DNA from: Amycolatopsis thailandensis
GTDB taxonomy: Bacteria > Actinomycetota > Actinomycetes > Mycobacteriales > Pseudonocardiaceae
Direction of reading: 5' to 3'
NCBI RefSeq assembly: GCF_002234405.1
Contig: NZ_NMQT01000106.1
Span: forward strand, 1-38,643
DNA length: 38,643 bases
Shown here: positions 25,237 to 33,780 of the stretch, in pieces
Layout: every line of letters starts with the position of its first letter
How positions within the stretch are numbered: the first letter of the stretch is position 1
Notes under the pieces: model-generated
Told to the model about the DNA's origin: nothing
The model's database searches: none
The model's input: only the letters and a program-made list of their open reading frames with translations
Position numbers and translations under genes: made by a program

Positions 25237-26507
25237 GACGTCCTCATTTCTTCCTTCTCCGAAGTCTGGTGTTCTCTGAGGGCGATGTGCAGCTGCAGCC
25301 ACCACACCGCTGACCCGCTGGTGATCGCCAACGCGACCCCCCACGCGGATCCGGACGCCCCGGCCAAGAAGGCGCCAATGAGCCCGAAACCGACATAGCC
25401 GGCCGAGTTGATCAGCTGGGCGCGAAGGCTCCTTTTCGCAGCGCCGAGCGCACGCAGTCCGGCGGCCGCCCCGGTGTTGAATCCCGCCGCGGCGATACCG
25501 ATGGTCACCGGGAGGATCAGTTCCGAAGCGGGATCCCAGACGTCACCGAGGACGAACCGGCCGGCGTCGTGGGGTACCAGAAGCAAGGCGAGGCCCCAGA
25601 GCAGGGCCGCCGCCGCCTGGCCGGCGCCGAGGACGGCGCAGAACTTCCGGAAGCGGTGCGGGGCCCGTTGGAGCACCCGTGCGCTTTCGGCGACCGTGAC
25701 CAGGGAAAGTCCCATCAAGAGGGCGAAGAACGGCCCGAGGAGCAGTTCGGCGCCGCGGACCGCGCCGACGCTCGCGATCCCGGCGATCGCGCCGAGACCG
25801 TACATCCGCAGTTGCGACGAGCCGCTGTTGCTGACGTTTTCGATCACGTAGCGGGTGCCGAGGTCGCGGTGCGCCTTGATCCATTCGAGCGTGCCGCGCG
25901 GATCCGGCCGGACCCCGGACTGCAGGCAGCCGAAGCCCGCCGCGACCGCCCCGGAAAGGCCCCACGCCAGGATGAACGCGACGACGGTGTCGGACGTGTG
26001 GTGCGCGATGAACAACGCCGGGATCAGCGCGATCCCCCACACGACGTCGTTGAGGAACGCCTTCTTCCCGTGCCCGGCGGCGAAGAAGGTGAACCGCCAC
26101 GCGTCCTGCAGCAGCAGCGTGGGGATGACGAAGCCGAGCGCGACGAACGCCCCGCCGGTGGAGTCGCCCACGATGAGCCCGGCGGCCACGCTGATCATCC
26201 CGGCCACGACACCCGCGGTGAGCGCCGTCCCGGTCGCCCGCGCGGTCGCGGCGCGCCAGGATTCGGTGGACACCCCGGAGAACCGCACCATCAGCGGATC
26301 GGTCGTCAGCCCGCGCGAGAGGTTGAGCACCACGCCGTAGCTGACCCAGGCGAGGCTGAACATGCCGAACGCGAACGTGCCGAGCGAGCGGGCGACGTAG
26401 AGACCGACCACGAAGTTGGTGATGCTGGAGACGGCCTGGTCGCCGAGACCCCAGCTGAGCCGTCCGGCCATGGCCCGGATGGCTTGGGAACGCAGAAGTG
26501 ATCGCAT
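25233..26507 (-). CDS. Oligosaccharide flippase (Wzx-like, MOP superfamily)
   Basis: 424 residues with about 12 hydrophobic segments and the family opening GLGDQAVSSITNFVVGLYVARSLGTFAFGMFSL. It should flip the lipid-linked repeat unit to the outer face for the Wzy-like protein of the opposite operon. A TTG at 26513 would give two more residues, but ATG 26507 has AAGGA six bases before it and is the better start. The stop overlaps the GT2 start. Confidence 0.85.
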   Translation of the reverse strand: MRSLLRSQAIRAMAGRLSWGLGDQAVSSITNFVVGLYVARSLGTFAFGMFSLAWVSYGVVLNLSRGLTTDPLMVRFSGVSTESWRAATARATGTALTAGVVAGMISVAAGLIVGDSTGGAFVALGFVIPTLLLQDAWRFTFFAAGHGKKAFLNDVVWGIALIPALFIAHHTSDTVVAFILAWGLSGAVAAGFGCLQSGVRPDPRGTLEWIKAHRDLGTRYVIENVSNSGSSQLRMYGLGAIAGIASVGAVRGAELLLGPFFALLMGLSLVTVAESARVLQRAPHRFRKFCAVLGAGQAAAALLWGLALLLVPHDAGRFVLGDVWDPASELILPVTIGIAAAGFNTGAAAGLRALGAAKRSLRAQLINSAGYVGFGLIGAFLAGASGSAWGVALAITSGSAVWWLQLHIALREHQTSEKEEMRTS

Positions 26508-26509
26508 CT

Positions 26510-27784
26510 TCAATCCTTGAGCAATCCGGCGTCGTGCAGCGCCTGAGCGGCCGCGACGACGGAATCGAACGGCAGCCCGGACCGCTCGGCGACGTCGAGC
26601 AGGCTGTGCTCGCCGTCGGAGAGGTTGAGCACCCAGAGCATCGCCATCTGGGCTTGTTTGGCGTCGCTTCGGCCGCCGAGCGAGTCGTACAGCCCGCGCT
26701 TGCCGAGTTGCGGCTCGCCGTAGGGACTGAGGTTGACGTAGCTGCGGTTGCGGTCGAGGACGGCGTACGTGTCCTTCAGGGTCTGAAGGGTTTCCTCCAT
26801 GGCCTCGGTGGAGACGAAATCGAGGTTGTCGGCCGAGGTGTGGTACTCGGGATAGCCCGCGTATGGCGTCCTCGTCAGCGATCCGACACCCAGGTTGAAG
26901 CCGGGGGAGCAGAACTGACGCTCGTCGTAGCCGTACGGCGAGAAGTCGACGATCTCGTGCGCGCGATCGGCCAGGACGTAGGAGAGCACGCGGTCGATCT
27001 CGGCGTCGCCCCGCCGGCTTCGCTTGTACGTCAACGATCCCGGGTCACCGGCACAGGCCAGCACGAGCCCCGCCTTGATCCGGCCGACGCGCTCGGTGTT
27101 GCGCGCGAGCCAGGTGATGGCGCCGATCGTGCCCGGCATGAACAGGAACCGGTACGTGTAGTGGGGCTTCACCAGCGTCTGCGCGAAAGCGGCGGCGATC
27201 GCGATCCCGGCGACGTTGTCGTTCGCCAGCGACGGATGGCACGTGTGGCAGGAGACGATCACTTCGTCGGTGACCTCGCCCGGCACGACGTGCTCGGCGT
27301 AGGTGAGGCTCCCGTCGGCCAGCGTGGAATCGATGCAGACCTCGTACTCGCCGTCCGGCATCGCGTCGAGGGTTTCCTGCGCCAGGCAGAAACCCCAGGT
27401 CGGCGAGTAGTAGCTGGTCCGGTACGGCACCCAGGACGGCCGGTCGGGCAGGGTGTGCAGGTGGTCGCGCAGCTCGGAGAGCGGCATCTTCCGCGACACC
27501 GGGACGCTGTAGCCGACGACGTGCAGGTTCGACTCACCGAAGTCGACCACGCGCCTGCCGGAGGCGTCCTTGATGTACGCGTCGCGGATGTTCCATTCCT
27601 GCGGCACCGTCCAGTCCAGTACTCCGGTGCCGGTGGGGACCTCGTGGACCTGGAGCGGGATGTGCTCGTCGACGATCTCCAGCGTGCGGCGGACGCCGTC
27701 GCCGGTGATGCTGCGGCACAACGGGTACAAGCGCTCGACCAGCTTTCGCAGGTCGGCGCTCGTCTCGAGGTCCCGGTGCGACAT
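26510..27784 (-). CDS. DUF4910/DUF2172 aminopeptidase-like protein
   Basis: 424 residues from ATG 27784 (TGATG overlap with the epimerase gene). The aminopeptidase-like core carries likely zinc ligands: SCHTCHPSLANDN (H183, D189) and EYHTSADN (E313, H315). The C-terminal ~80 residues (KQAQMAMLWVLNLSDGEHSLLDVAERSGLPFDSVVAAAQAL) are a winged helix-like domain usual for the family. No signal peptide is present, so it acts in the cytoplasm. Such proteins sit in surface-sugar clusters, but I know of no proven substrate. Removal of an acyl or amino-acyl group from a sugar is one possibility. Confidence 0.8.
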   Translation of the reverse strand: MSHRDLETSADLRKLVERLYPLCRSITGDGVRRTLEIVDEHIPLQVHEVPTGTGVLDWTVPQEWNIRDAYIKDASGRRVVDFGESNLHVVGYSVPVSRKMPLSELRDHLHTLPDRPSWVPYRTSYYSPTWGFCLAQETLDAMPDGEYEVCIDSTLADGSLTYAEHVVPGEVTDEVIVSCHTCHPSLANDNVAGIAIAAAFAQTLVKPHYTYRFLFMPGTIGAITWLARNTERVGRIKAGLVLACAGDPGSLTYKRSRRGDAEIDRVLSYVLADRAHEIVDFSPYGYDERQFCSPGFNLGVGSLTRTPYAGYPEYHTSADNLDFVSTEAMEETLQTLKDTYAVLDRNRSYVNLSPYGEPQLGKRGLYDSLGGRSDAKQAQMAMLWVLNLSDGEHSLLDVAERSGLPFDSVVAAAQALHDAGLLKD

Positions 27785-28806
27785 CAGCGTCGCCGCAGAG
27801 TGTCGTCGAGCTCGCCGGCGGCGGTGCGGTCCTGCAGGCGCGCCAGCCGGGTGAACAGGCGCTGGAAGCCGTGCTCGGTGAGGCCGTGGGTCTTGTAGGC
27901 GTCGATCAAATCGAGCGCGCCATCCTTGACCGACCAGTCGCAGTCGAAACCGGGGATCGCCGCGCGGAACCGGGAGAAGTCGACCCGGTAGGACCGCGGG
28001 TCCGCGCCCGCCTCGCCGGTGATCCGCAGCGTGGAGCCGGGAACGGCCTCGACGACCTCTTCGGCGATCTCGGCGACGGTCACGTTGTTGCGTTCGGTGC
28101 CGATGTTGAACGCCTTGCCGTGCACGGCTTCCTTGGGCGCCACCAGCGCCGCCGCGAAGGCCCGCGCGATGTCCTTGGCGTGCACCAGCGGCCGCCACGG
28201 CGTGCCGTCGGAGAGCACCAGCACCTCACCGGAGAGGAACGCGTGCGCGGTCAGGTTGTTGAGCACGATGTCGCCGCGCAGCCGCGGCGAGAAGCCGAAC
28301 GCGGTCGCGTTGCGCATGTACACCGGGCTGAAGTCGCCGTCGGCGAGCTCCTGGACGTCGTCCTCCACCCGCACCTTCGACTCGGCGTACGGCGTCACCG
28401 GGCGCAGCGGCGCGTCCTCGTCGACCAGGCCGTCGCCGCCCGAGGCGCCGTAGACCGAGCACGTCGAGGCGTAGAGATACCGCTTGACCCCGGCGTCCTT
28501 CGCCAGCTTGGCGAGCTTCACCGAAGCGTGGTGGTTGATGTCGTAGGTCAGCTCCGGCGCCAGCGAACCGAGCGGGTCGTTGGACAGCGCGCCGAGGTGG
28601 ATCACGGCGTCCACCCCGGCCACATGCTCGGCCGTGACGTCACGAAGGTCGACCTCGAAGCCTTCGGGGTCTTCGGGCTTGGGGCCCAGCACGCAGGTGT
28701 CGTAAAGACCGGAGTCGAGGCCGATCACCTCGTGGCCTTCGGCGGCCAGCACCGGGGCCATCACCGTGCCCAGGTACCCCTTGTGCCCGGTCAGCAGCAC
28801 ACGCAT
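27784..28806 (-). CDS. NAD-dependent sugar epimerase/reductase (extended SDR)
   Basis: 340 residues from ATG 28806, after AAAGGCTGAAAG. The N-terminal GHKGYLG (G7, G10, G13) binds NAD. The catalytic set is S114/T115 (ASTCSVYG) with Y140 and K144 (PYAESK). The segment after STCSVYG lacks the Asp-Glu pair of 4,6-dehydratases, so it is more likely a 4-epimerase or 4-keto-reductase than the dehydratase. It probably acts late on the nucleotide sugar built by its neighbours. Five bases separate it from the PIG-L gene. Confidence 0.85.
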   Translation of the reverse strand: MRVLLTGHKGYLGTVMAPVLAAEGHEVIGLDSGLYDTCVLGPKPEDPEGFEVDLRDVTAEHVAGVDAVIHLGALSNDPLGSLAPELTYDINHHASVKLAKLAKDAGVKRYLYASTCSVYGASGGDGLVDEDAPLRPVTPYAESKVRVEDDVQELADGDFSPVYMRNATAFGFSPRLRGDIVLNNLTAHAFLSGEVLVLSDGTPWRPLVHAKDIARAFAAALVAPKEAVHGKAFNIGTERNNVTVAEIAEEVVEAVPGSTLRITGEAGADPRSYRVDFSRFRAAIPGFDCDWSVKDGALDLIDAYKTHGLTEHGFQRLFTRLARLQDRTAAGELDDTLRRR

Positions 28807-28811
28807 GACTT

Positions 28812-29465
28812 TCAGCCTTTCGCAGTGAGGTCGAGCGTCAGTTTCTTGAGGTCGAAGGCCTCGGCATAACGCTGCCCGCATTCGATGCCGCGAATGCGGG
28901 CGAGGCCGAGGAAGGCTTCCCGGTCGTACCAAGGCCGGTGCCGCTGAGAGGCGTAATGCTCCTGGAGCAGGCGGACCTTCTCCTCGGCGAGCTCCGCCGT
29001 CAGCGGGACGTACGCGGTGGGTTTGCCGAGGTCGCCGTCCCATTTGGCGATCTCGTACTCCAGCTGGAGATGGGTGCGGAACACCGTCGGCACCAGCGTC
29101 GCCAGGCCGCGGTGGTCCTGATGCGCGTCGGCCGTGCGCGGGGAGAGGACGAGGTCCGGGTCCGTGCGGCGGCGCAGCTCCTCCAGCCCGTTCTTGGCCT
29201 CTTCCCAATGCGAGGGGAACCGGCCGTCGGGCAGTTTGAGCACGGTGACCTCGACGTCGGCGCCCGGGCAGAAGGCCGCGAGCGCGGCGCGCTCCTCGGT
29301 CTCCCGCTCGGTGCCGCCGCCGGACAGGACGAGCGCGTCGACCCGCACGCCGGGGTTTCCGGCGCAGAGCGTCAGCAGTGTGCCGCCCGCCCCGATGGCG
29401 ATGTCGTCACAATGCGCGCCGAGCGCGACGATCCGCTCGATCCGGCCGGTGCCGAGTCCGATCAC
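28812..29465 (-). CDS. PIG-L family deacetylase
   Basis: 217 residues from GTG 29465 (GTGA overlap with the cytidylyltransferase). The zinc/catalytic motif is AHCDDI (H18, D20, D21) in place of the usual AHPDDE, and the third ligand is in DAHQDH (115-118). The catalytic residues are therefore kept although P and E are changed. Family members remove N-acetyl groups from sugars (PIG-L, MshB). In this operon it most likely deacylates a nucleotide-sugar or lipid-linked intermediate. It works in the cytoplasm. Confidence 0.85.
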   Translation of the reverse strand: MIGLGTGRIERIVALGAHCDDIAIGAGGTLLTLCAGNPGVRVDALVLSGGGTERETEERAALAAFCPGADVEVTVLKLPDGRFPSHWEEAKNGLEELRRRTDPDLVLSPRTADAHQDHRGLATLVPTVFRTHLQLEYEIAKWDGDLGKPTAYVPLTAELAEEKVRLLQEHYASQRHRPWYDREAFLGLARIRGIECGQRYAEAFDLKKLTLDLTAKG

Positions 29466-30259
29466 GCCGTGACCACCGGCGAGGGTTCGCGTTCCCACCG
29501 CGCCCAGGGGCGGTCTCCGTGCGCGTACGCGTCGTCCAGCTGGACGCGTTCCTTGACGGTGTCGGTCGGCTTCCAGAACCCGCGGTACGGGTACGCGAGC
29601 AGCTTGCCCCGCTTGGCGAGCTCGCCGCAGCCGTCGGCCACCAGGTCGCCGCCCTCGGGGATGTGGTCGAAGACCTCCTGGCGCAGCACGAAGTACCCGC
29701 CGTTCTCCCACAGCGGCATCTCGCTGACCGGGGTCAGCGCGCCGATCCGGCCGTCCTCGTTCATCTCGACGCAGTGGAACGACGACTGCGGTGGCACGAC
29801 CATCATCGACGCGCCGGCGTCGGTGGCCTCGAACCGCTCGATCATTTCCGGGAGCGGTGCGTCGGTGAGGACGTCGGCGTAGTTGGCGAGGAACATCTCG
29901 TCGCCTTCGAGATACGGGCGCACCCGGCGCAGCCGCTCGCCGATGGCCGATTCGAGGCCGGTCTGCACGAAGGAGATCGACCAGTCCGCGATGTCGGTCG
30001 ACAGCAGTTCCGCCTTGCCGTTCCGCAGGACGAAATCGTTGGAGACGGTCTCCTGGTAATTGAGGAAGAACTCCTTGATGTGGTGCGCGCCGTAACCGAG
30101 GCAGAGAATGAACTCGGTGTGGCCGAAATGCGCGTAGTACCGCATCACGTGCCAGATCAGGGGTCTGGGGCCGACCATGGCCATCGGCTTCGGCACGTCG
30201 GACGCGTCACCGTTGCGCATCCGCATGCCGTAGCCGCCGCAGAAGAGGACTACCTTCAC
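29462..30259 (-). CDS. rfbF: Glucose-1-phosphate cytidylyltransferase-like (RfbF)
   Basis: 265 residues from GTG 30259, overlapping the methyltransferase stop (GTGA). The nucleotidyltransferase loop LFCGGYGMRMRNGD, then PKPMAMVGPRPLIWHVMRYYAHFGHTEF and LCLGYGAHHIKEFFLNY, match RfbF closely along the chain. It should make CDP-glucose from CTP and glucose-1-phosphate. CDP-glucose normally feeds a 4,6-dehydratase (RfbG); none is recognisable here. Specificity for CTP is inferred from family resemblance and could differ. Confidence 0.8.
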   Translation of the reverse strand: MKVVLFCGGYGMRMRNGDASDVPKPMAMVGPRPLIWHVMRYYAHFGHTEFILCLGYGAHHIKEFFLNYQETVSNDFVLRNGKAELLSTDIADWSISFVQTGLESAIGERLRRVRPYLEGDEMFLANYADVLTDAPLPEMIERFEATDAGASMMVVPPQSSFHCVEMNEDGRIGALTPVSEMPLWENGGYFVLRQEVFDHIPEGGDLVADGCGELAKRGKLLAYPYRGFWKPTDTVKERVQLDDAYAHGDRPWARWEREPSPVVTA

Positions 30260-31491
30260 GACTTCACCTCGACGATTTCCAGGTGCGGGATGGGGAAGAC
30301 CAGTTTCCCGCCCCATTCGTCCACAAAGGACAACTGGGCGGTCAGTTCCTTCCGGAGGTTCCACGGAAGGACGAGCACGTAATCGGGCCGGTCCGCTTCG
30401 ATGCGCTCCGGCGGGAGGATCGGGATCCGGGTGCCGGGGGTGAACCGGCCGTGCTTGTACGGGTTGCGGTCGACGGTGTAGCGCAGCACGTCCGGGCGGA
30501 TACCGCAGTGGTTCAGCAGCGTGTTGCCCTTGCCCGGGGCGCCGTAGCCGACGACGGTCTTGCCTTCGAGCGCCGCGTCGGTGAGGAACTTGTTCAGCTC
30601 GAGCCGGACCTTGGTGACCCGCTCGGAGAACTCGGTGTAGCCGGACATTTCGTGCAGTCCGGCCGCCTTCTCGGCGTCGAGGACCTGCGTCATCCGCTCG
30701 CTCGGCTCGCCGGCGACGGCGTCCGGGCGCGCCCACAGCCGGATGGACCCGCCGTGGGTGGGCAGCAGTTCGACGTCCACAACGGACAATCCGCCGCGCG
30801 AAAGGGCCCGGCGCGCGGATTCCACCGTGTAGTACTGGAAGTGCTCGTGATAGATCGTGTCGTACTGGTTCTCCTGGATCAGCGTCAGCAGGTGCTGGAC
30901 CTCGATGCTGACCCAGCCGTCATCGGCGACCAGGGCGCGGAGCCCGTGCGTGAAACCGATGATGTCCGGAATGTGTGCGTAAACGTTGTTCGCCACGACG
31001 AGATCGGCGGGACCGTGCTCCTCGCGGACGTCGCGCCCGCTTTCGGGGCCCAGGAAGGCGGTCTTCGTCGGCACCCCGGCGTCACGCGCGGCTTGGCCCA
31101 CGTTCACCGAAGGTTCCACGCCGAGACAGCGGATCTGCTGCGCGACAACGTGTTTGAGCAGATAGCCGTCGTTGCTGGCGACCTCGACGACGAACGAGGA
31201 CTCGTCGAGCCCGAGTCGTTCGACGGCGCCGTCCACGAACGTTTTGGCGTGGTCGACCCAAGAGGCGGAATACGACGAGAAATACGCGTATTCGGTGAAA
31301 GTCTCTTCCGGGGTGATCAGCGGCGGGATCTGGGCGAGCCAGCATTCGGTGCAGACTTGCAGGTGCAGAGGATAGGTCGGCTCCGGTTCCGCCAGCCCGG
31401 CCGCGGTCAGGAATCGTTCGCACGGCGGCGTCGCCCCGAGGTCGACGACGCTGGCGAGATGGGCCGATCCGCAGAGTCGGCAGGTGGTCAT
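30256..31491 (-). CDS. Zinc-finger sugar C-methyltransferase (TylC3/EvaC type)
   Basis: 411 residues, first gene of the minus operon; ATG 31491 follows AAGGAG. An N-terminal zinc module uses C4, C7 (CRLCGS) and C47, C50 (CTEC). The SAM-binding motif VVEVASNDGYLL lies at 101-112, candidate catalytic residues include H173 and YHEHF at 214-218, and a C-terminal C-methyltransferase domain follows. The architecture (Methyltransf_13/23/14) is that of enzymes that add a methyl at C3 of a 4-keto nucleotide sugar. A branched-chain C-methyl sugar is therefore expected. Two 13-bp GTCC-N5-GGAC words lie inside it, at 30319 and 30775. Confidence 0.85.
   Translation of the reverse strand: MTTCRLCGSAHLASVVDLGATPPCERFLTAAGLAEPEPTYPLHLQVCTECWLAQIPPLITPEETFTEYAYFSSYSASWVDHAKTFVDGAVERLGLDESSFVVEVASNDGYLLKHVVAQQIRCLGVEPSVNVGQAARDAGVPTKTAFLGPESGRDVREEHGPADLVVANNVYAHIPDIIGFTHGLRALVADDGWVSIEVQHLLTLIQENQYDTIYHEHFQYYTVESARRALSRGGLSVVDVELLPTHGGSIRLWARPDAVAGEPSERMTQVLDAEKAAGLHEMSGYTEFSERVTKVRLELNKFLTDAALEGKTVVGYGAPGKGNTLLNHCGIRPDVLRYTVDRNPYKHGRFTPGTRIPILPPERIEADRPDYVLVLPWNLRKELTAQLSFVDEWGGKLVFPIPHLEIVEVKS
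30319..30331 (-). repeat. 13-bp word GTCC-TTTGT-GGAC (minus orientation)
   Basis: Exact match inside the C-methyltransferase gene. It encodes S-F-V-D with the rare phenylalanine codon TTT. Confidence 0.6.
30775..30787 (-). repeat. 13-bp word GTCC-GTTGT-GGAC (minus orientation)
   Basis: Exact match inside the C-methyltransferase gene. It encodes S-V-V-D with the rare valine codon GTT. Confidence 0.6.
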
Positions 31492-31597
31492 CGAGAGGCT
31501 CCTTGGCTCGCGTCACGTATCCCAGACGTCGGCACCCCGGGTCGCCTCGTTACATGCCTTTCGGAGGTCTCACGCTTCCGTCTCACAACCGAAACCT

Positions 31598-31633
31598 GAC
31601 GTCTCGGCCATCGGCGCAGATGTCTCCGCCATC
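31598..31633 (-). promoter_or_regulatory. Two direct repeats upstream of the minus operon (possible operator)
   Basis: GACGTCTCGGCCATC (31598-31612) and GATGTCTCCGCCATC (31619-31633) match at 13 of 15 positions and are 21 bases apart, two helical turns. They lie about 110-140 bases before the first gene of the 12-gene operon. This is consistent with paired sites for a regulator. No clear -10/-35 pair was identified. Confidence 0.35.
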
Positions 31634-31656
31634 CGGGCGCGGGCAATGTCGGAACC

Positions 31657-31696
31657 CGGCCGGATCGCGTTTAGCCCGCTAAACGCGATCCGGCCG
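31657..31696 (-). terminator. Perfect 19-bp hairpin after the subtilase gene
   Basis: Arms 31657-31675 and 31678-31696 are exact complements around a 2-base centre (CC). The hairpin begins 20 bases past the subtilase stop codon, and it separates that gene from the polysaccharide operon promoter. Confidence 0.8.
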
Positions 31697-31715
31697 CGTG
31701 GCGCCCCTCACATCG

Positions 31716-33641
31716 TCAAGAAACCACCAGGGCGTAGTCCGCGTCGGTCGCCGACGTTTCCGGATGTCCGTCGGCGTTGACCTGCGTCGCCACGACCTCC
31801 ACCGTCCAAGTCCCGGCGGCGGGCTTTTCGAGGATGACGTTCTCCACCGTGTCGATGGTGTTCGGCGAGCCGCCCGCGGTCGAGAAGTTGCCCGCGTTCA
31901 GCCCGTTGTTGCCGTAGTAGACGGTCCCGTTCGGAGCGGTCACCTTCAGTGTCAGGTCGTTGACCCTGGCGACCGACGCGCTCGGCGAACCGGCCGGATC
32001 GGTGTAGGCCAGCGTCGCCTTGAACTGCTTGGTCCCGTTCACCGCGACCGTGTACTTCTTGGACTGCCCGGTGCCCAGCAGGTCGGTCTCGTTGACCAGC
32101 ACCGGCAGCTTCCACCCGTTCGCTTTGGCCTGTTCGTGCAGGTAGCGCACGTTCGCGGTGCCCCAGCCCTGATGCGTGCGGGTCATGTCGTGCGAGGTGC
32201 CGCTGAACGCGAACTGGTCGGCCCCGTTGACCAGCAGCGCCTTCGCGGTCGCGGCGTGCGGGCGGCTCGTGAAGACGTCACGCCCCTTGCCGGGACCGCC
32301 GTCGAACACGCCGTCGGCCCACATCTGGAACAGCAGACCGGCGTTTCCGCAGGTGATGGGGGTCGCGCCACTCGTGCCGCCGAACGACGTCGTGTACGAG
32401 GTGTCACTGCCGGACGACGTGGTGTCGATCTTGTCGTAGTAGTTCGACAGCTCCGGTTTGATCCGGCCGTCGGCGGCCGGGCCGATGCTGGCGCCGCGGT
32501 TCCACTTGTCGTCGGTGCGGTTCAGCGTGTTGTAGTGGTACTGCCCGCCGACCGAGAGCACGTTCTTCGACCACGCCTGCGGCCGCGACTGCTGGGTCCC
32601 CGCGTTGCTCTGCGACTGGCAGATCAGCAGGTCGAGGTCGAAGACGATCTTGTCGAGCTCGGCCGAGACGGAGTTGTACGCCGTCGTCAGCCCGCCGCCC
32701 CAGCTGTTGCTCTGGAAGACCGCGCGGTACTTGCCGTTCGCGTCGACCAATTCCTTGGTGTGCGCGTAGCGGTCCGGTTTGTTGTAGGTCGCGAAGATGC
32801 CCTGGCCCTCGGGCAGCAGGCCGCGCTGCGGCGAGCTCACCCCGGAAGCGAAGATCTGCCCGTACGTCGAGGTGCCGTGACTGGTGTCGGTCGAGTTCGA
32901 GCCGTGCAGCACGGTCGGCCGCGCCTTGAACTCCTGGTGCGTGGCGCGCAGGCCGCCGTCCATCACCTCGCCGCGCACGCCCTGGCCGCGATAGCCGCCG
33001 GCGCTCTCGATGTAGTTCGCGCCCCCGCTCTCCCTGGCGTTGGCCATGTCGGTCCCGGGCGCGGTGATCGCGCCGACCGCGAGCACCTCGGCGCCCTGGG
33101 CCACGGTCGCGACCTGGCCGGCGCCGAGGGTGGCGACGATGTGCTGACCGCTCTGCGAAATCGCCTCGATGCCGCCGCCGAGCCGCAGGATCCGCTCGGC
33201 CACCGCGCGCTGGTCCCTCGCGTCCGGCTCGATCAGTGTCACCAGATAACTGCCCGTCCCGGCCACCGAGATTTCCGTCTTGTCGTCCGGGCGGTATTCG
33301 CCGAGCCAGCGGACGAAATTCAATTTCGCGATCGATTCGCGGTTTTCCGGCTGAAGGCGGACCACGTAGGCGAAATCGGGAATGTAGGTGCCGATTCGCA
33401 CGCCGAGCGCGCGCAATCGCCCGCGCTGCGCGTCGGTCAGCGTGCCCCGGACCTGGAGCAGGTACGAGCCCTTCCAGTCCTGGCTCGCGGCGGTCCGCTG
33501 GGTGAGCGGATCGAAGGTTCTGCTGGCCAGGCGGATGAACTGAGGGTCTTCGGGGGCGGGAGCGGCGGCGGCCACCCCGCTGGTCAGGAGTAGCGCGCCG
33601 ACCAAGGGCGCGAGAAAGCGGACAGACTTCGGCCGTGGCAT
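31716..33641 (-). CDS. Secreted S8 serine peptidase (subtilase, KP-43-like)
   Basis: 641 residues with a Sec signal (MPRPKSVRFLAPLVGALLLTSGVAAAA). ATG 33641 follows GGAGG. A long N-terminal pro-region-like part covers about 30-200. The triad is D228 (GEVMDGG), H255 (SHGTSTYG) and S424 (GGTSGATP), with the oxyanion asparagine about N346 (SQSNAG). The C-terminal ~120 residues form a beta-sandwich (KKYTVAVNG...ATLAYTDPAGSPSA), as in KP-43 subtilases. The spacing between H255 and S424 includes a large insert. It degrades extracellular protein. It is transcribed alone, with its own hairpin terminator. Confidence 0.9.
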   Translation of the reverse strand: MPRPKSVRFLAPLVGALLLTSGVAAAAPAPEDPQFIRLASRTFDPLTQRTAASQDWKGSYLLQVRGTLTDAQRGRLRALGVRIGTYIPDFAYVVRLQPENRESIAKLNFVRWLGEYRPDDKTEISVAGTGSYLVTLIEPDARDQRAVAERILRLGGGIEAISQSGQHIVATLGAGQVATVAQGAEVLAVGAITAPGTDMANARESGGANYIESAGGYRGQGVRGEVMDGGLRATHQEFKARPTVLHGSNSTDTSHGTSTYGQIFASGVSSPQRGLLPEGQGIFATYNKPDRYAHTKELVDANGKYRAVFQSNSWGGGLTTAYNSVSAELDKIVFDLDLLICQSQSNAGTQQSRPQAWSKNVLSVGGQYHYNTLNRTDDKWNRGASIGPAADGRIKPELSNYYDKIDTTSSGSDTSYTTSFGGTSGATPITCGNAGLLFQMWADGVFDGGPGKGRDVFTSRPHAATAKALLVNGADQFAFSGTSHDMTRTHQGWGTANVRYLHEQAKANGWKLPVLVNETDLLGTGQSKKYTVAVNGTKQFKATLAYTDPAGSPSASVARVNDLTLKVTAPNGTVYYGNNGLNAGNFSTAGGSPNTIDTVENVILEKPAAGTWTVEVVATQVNADGHPETSATDADYALVVS

Positions 33642-33712
33642 GAAATACCTCCGGGGAGCTCAGCAGGGGAAGAGAGCTCTCACGAAGGTACCGGCCGAAA
33701 AGCGTGATGATC

Positions 33713-33735
33713 AGCCGCTGAACGGCCCAGCGGTT
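33713..33735 (-). terminator. Short hairpin after the thioesterase gene
   Basis: Arms 33713-33720 and 33728-33735 (8 bases, one wobble pair) flank a 7-base loop, 46 bases past the thioesterase stop. It is a plausible but unremarkable terminator between that gene and the subtilase gene. Confidence 0.35.
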
Positions 33736-33780
33736 TTCCGGTGATGCGGGAAATGGAGCATAAACGGTTAAAAACTCGGT

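Noticed and set aside
27784..28806. Extended SDR as the missing CDP-glucose 4,6-dehydratase.
   Set aside because: The Asp-Glu pair that follows the Ser/Thr in dehydratases is absent (STCSVYG), so an epimerase or reductase role is more likely.
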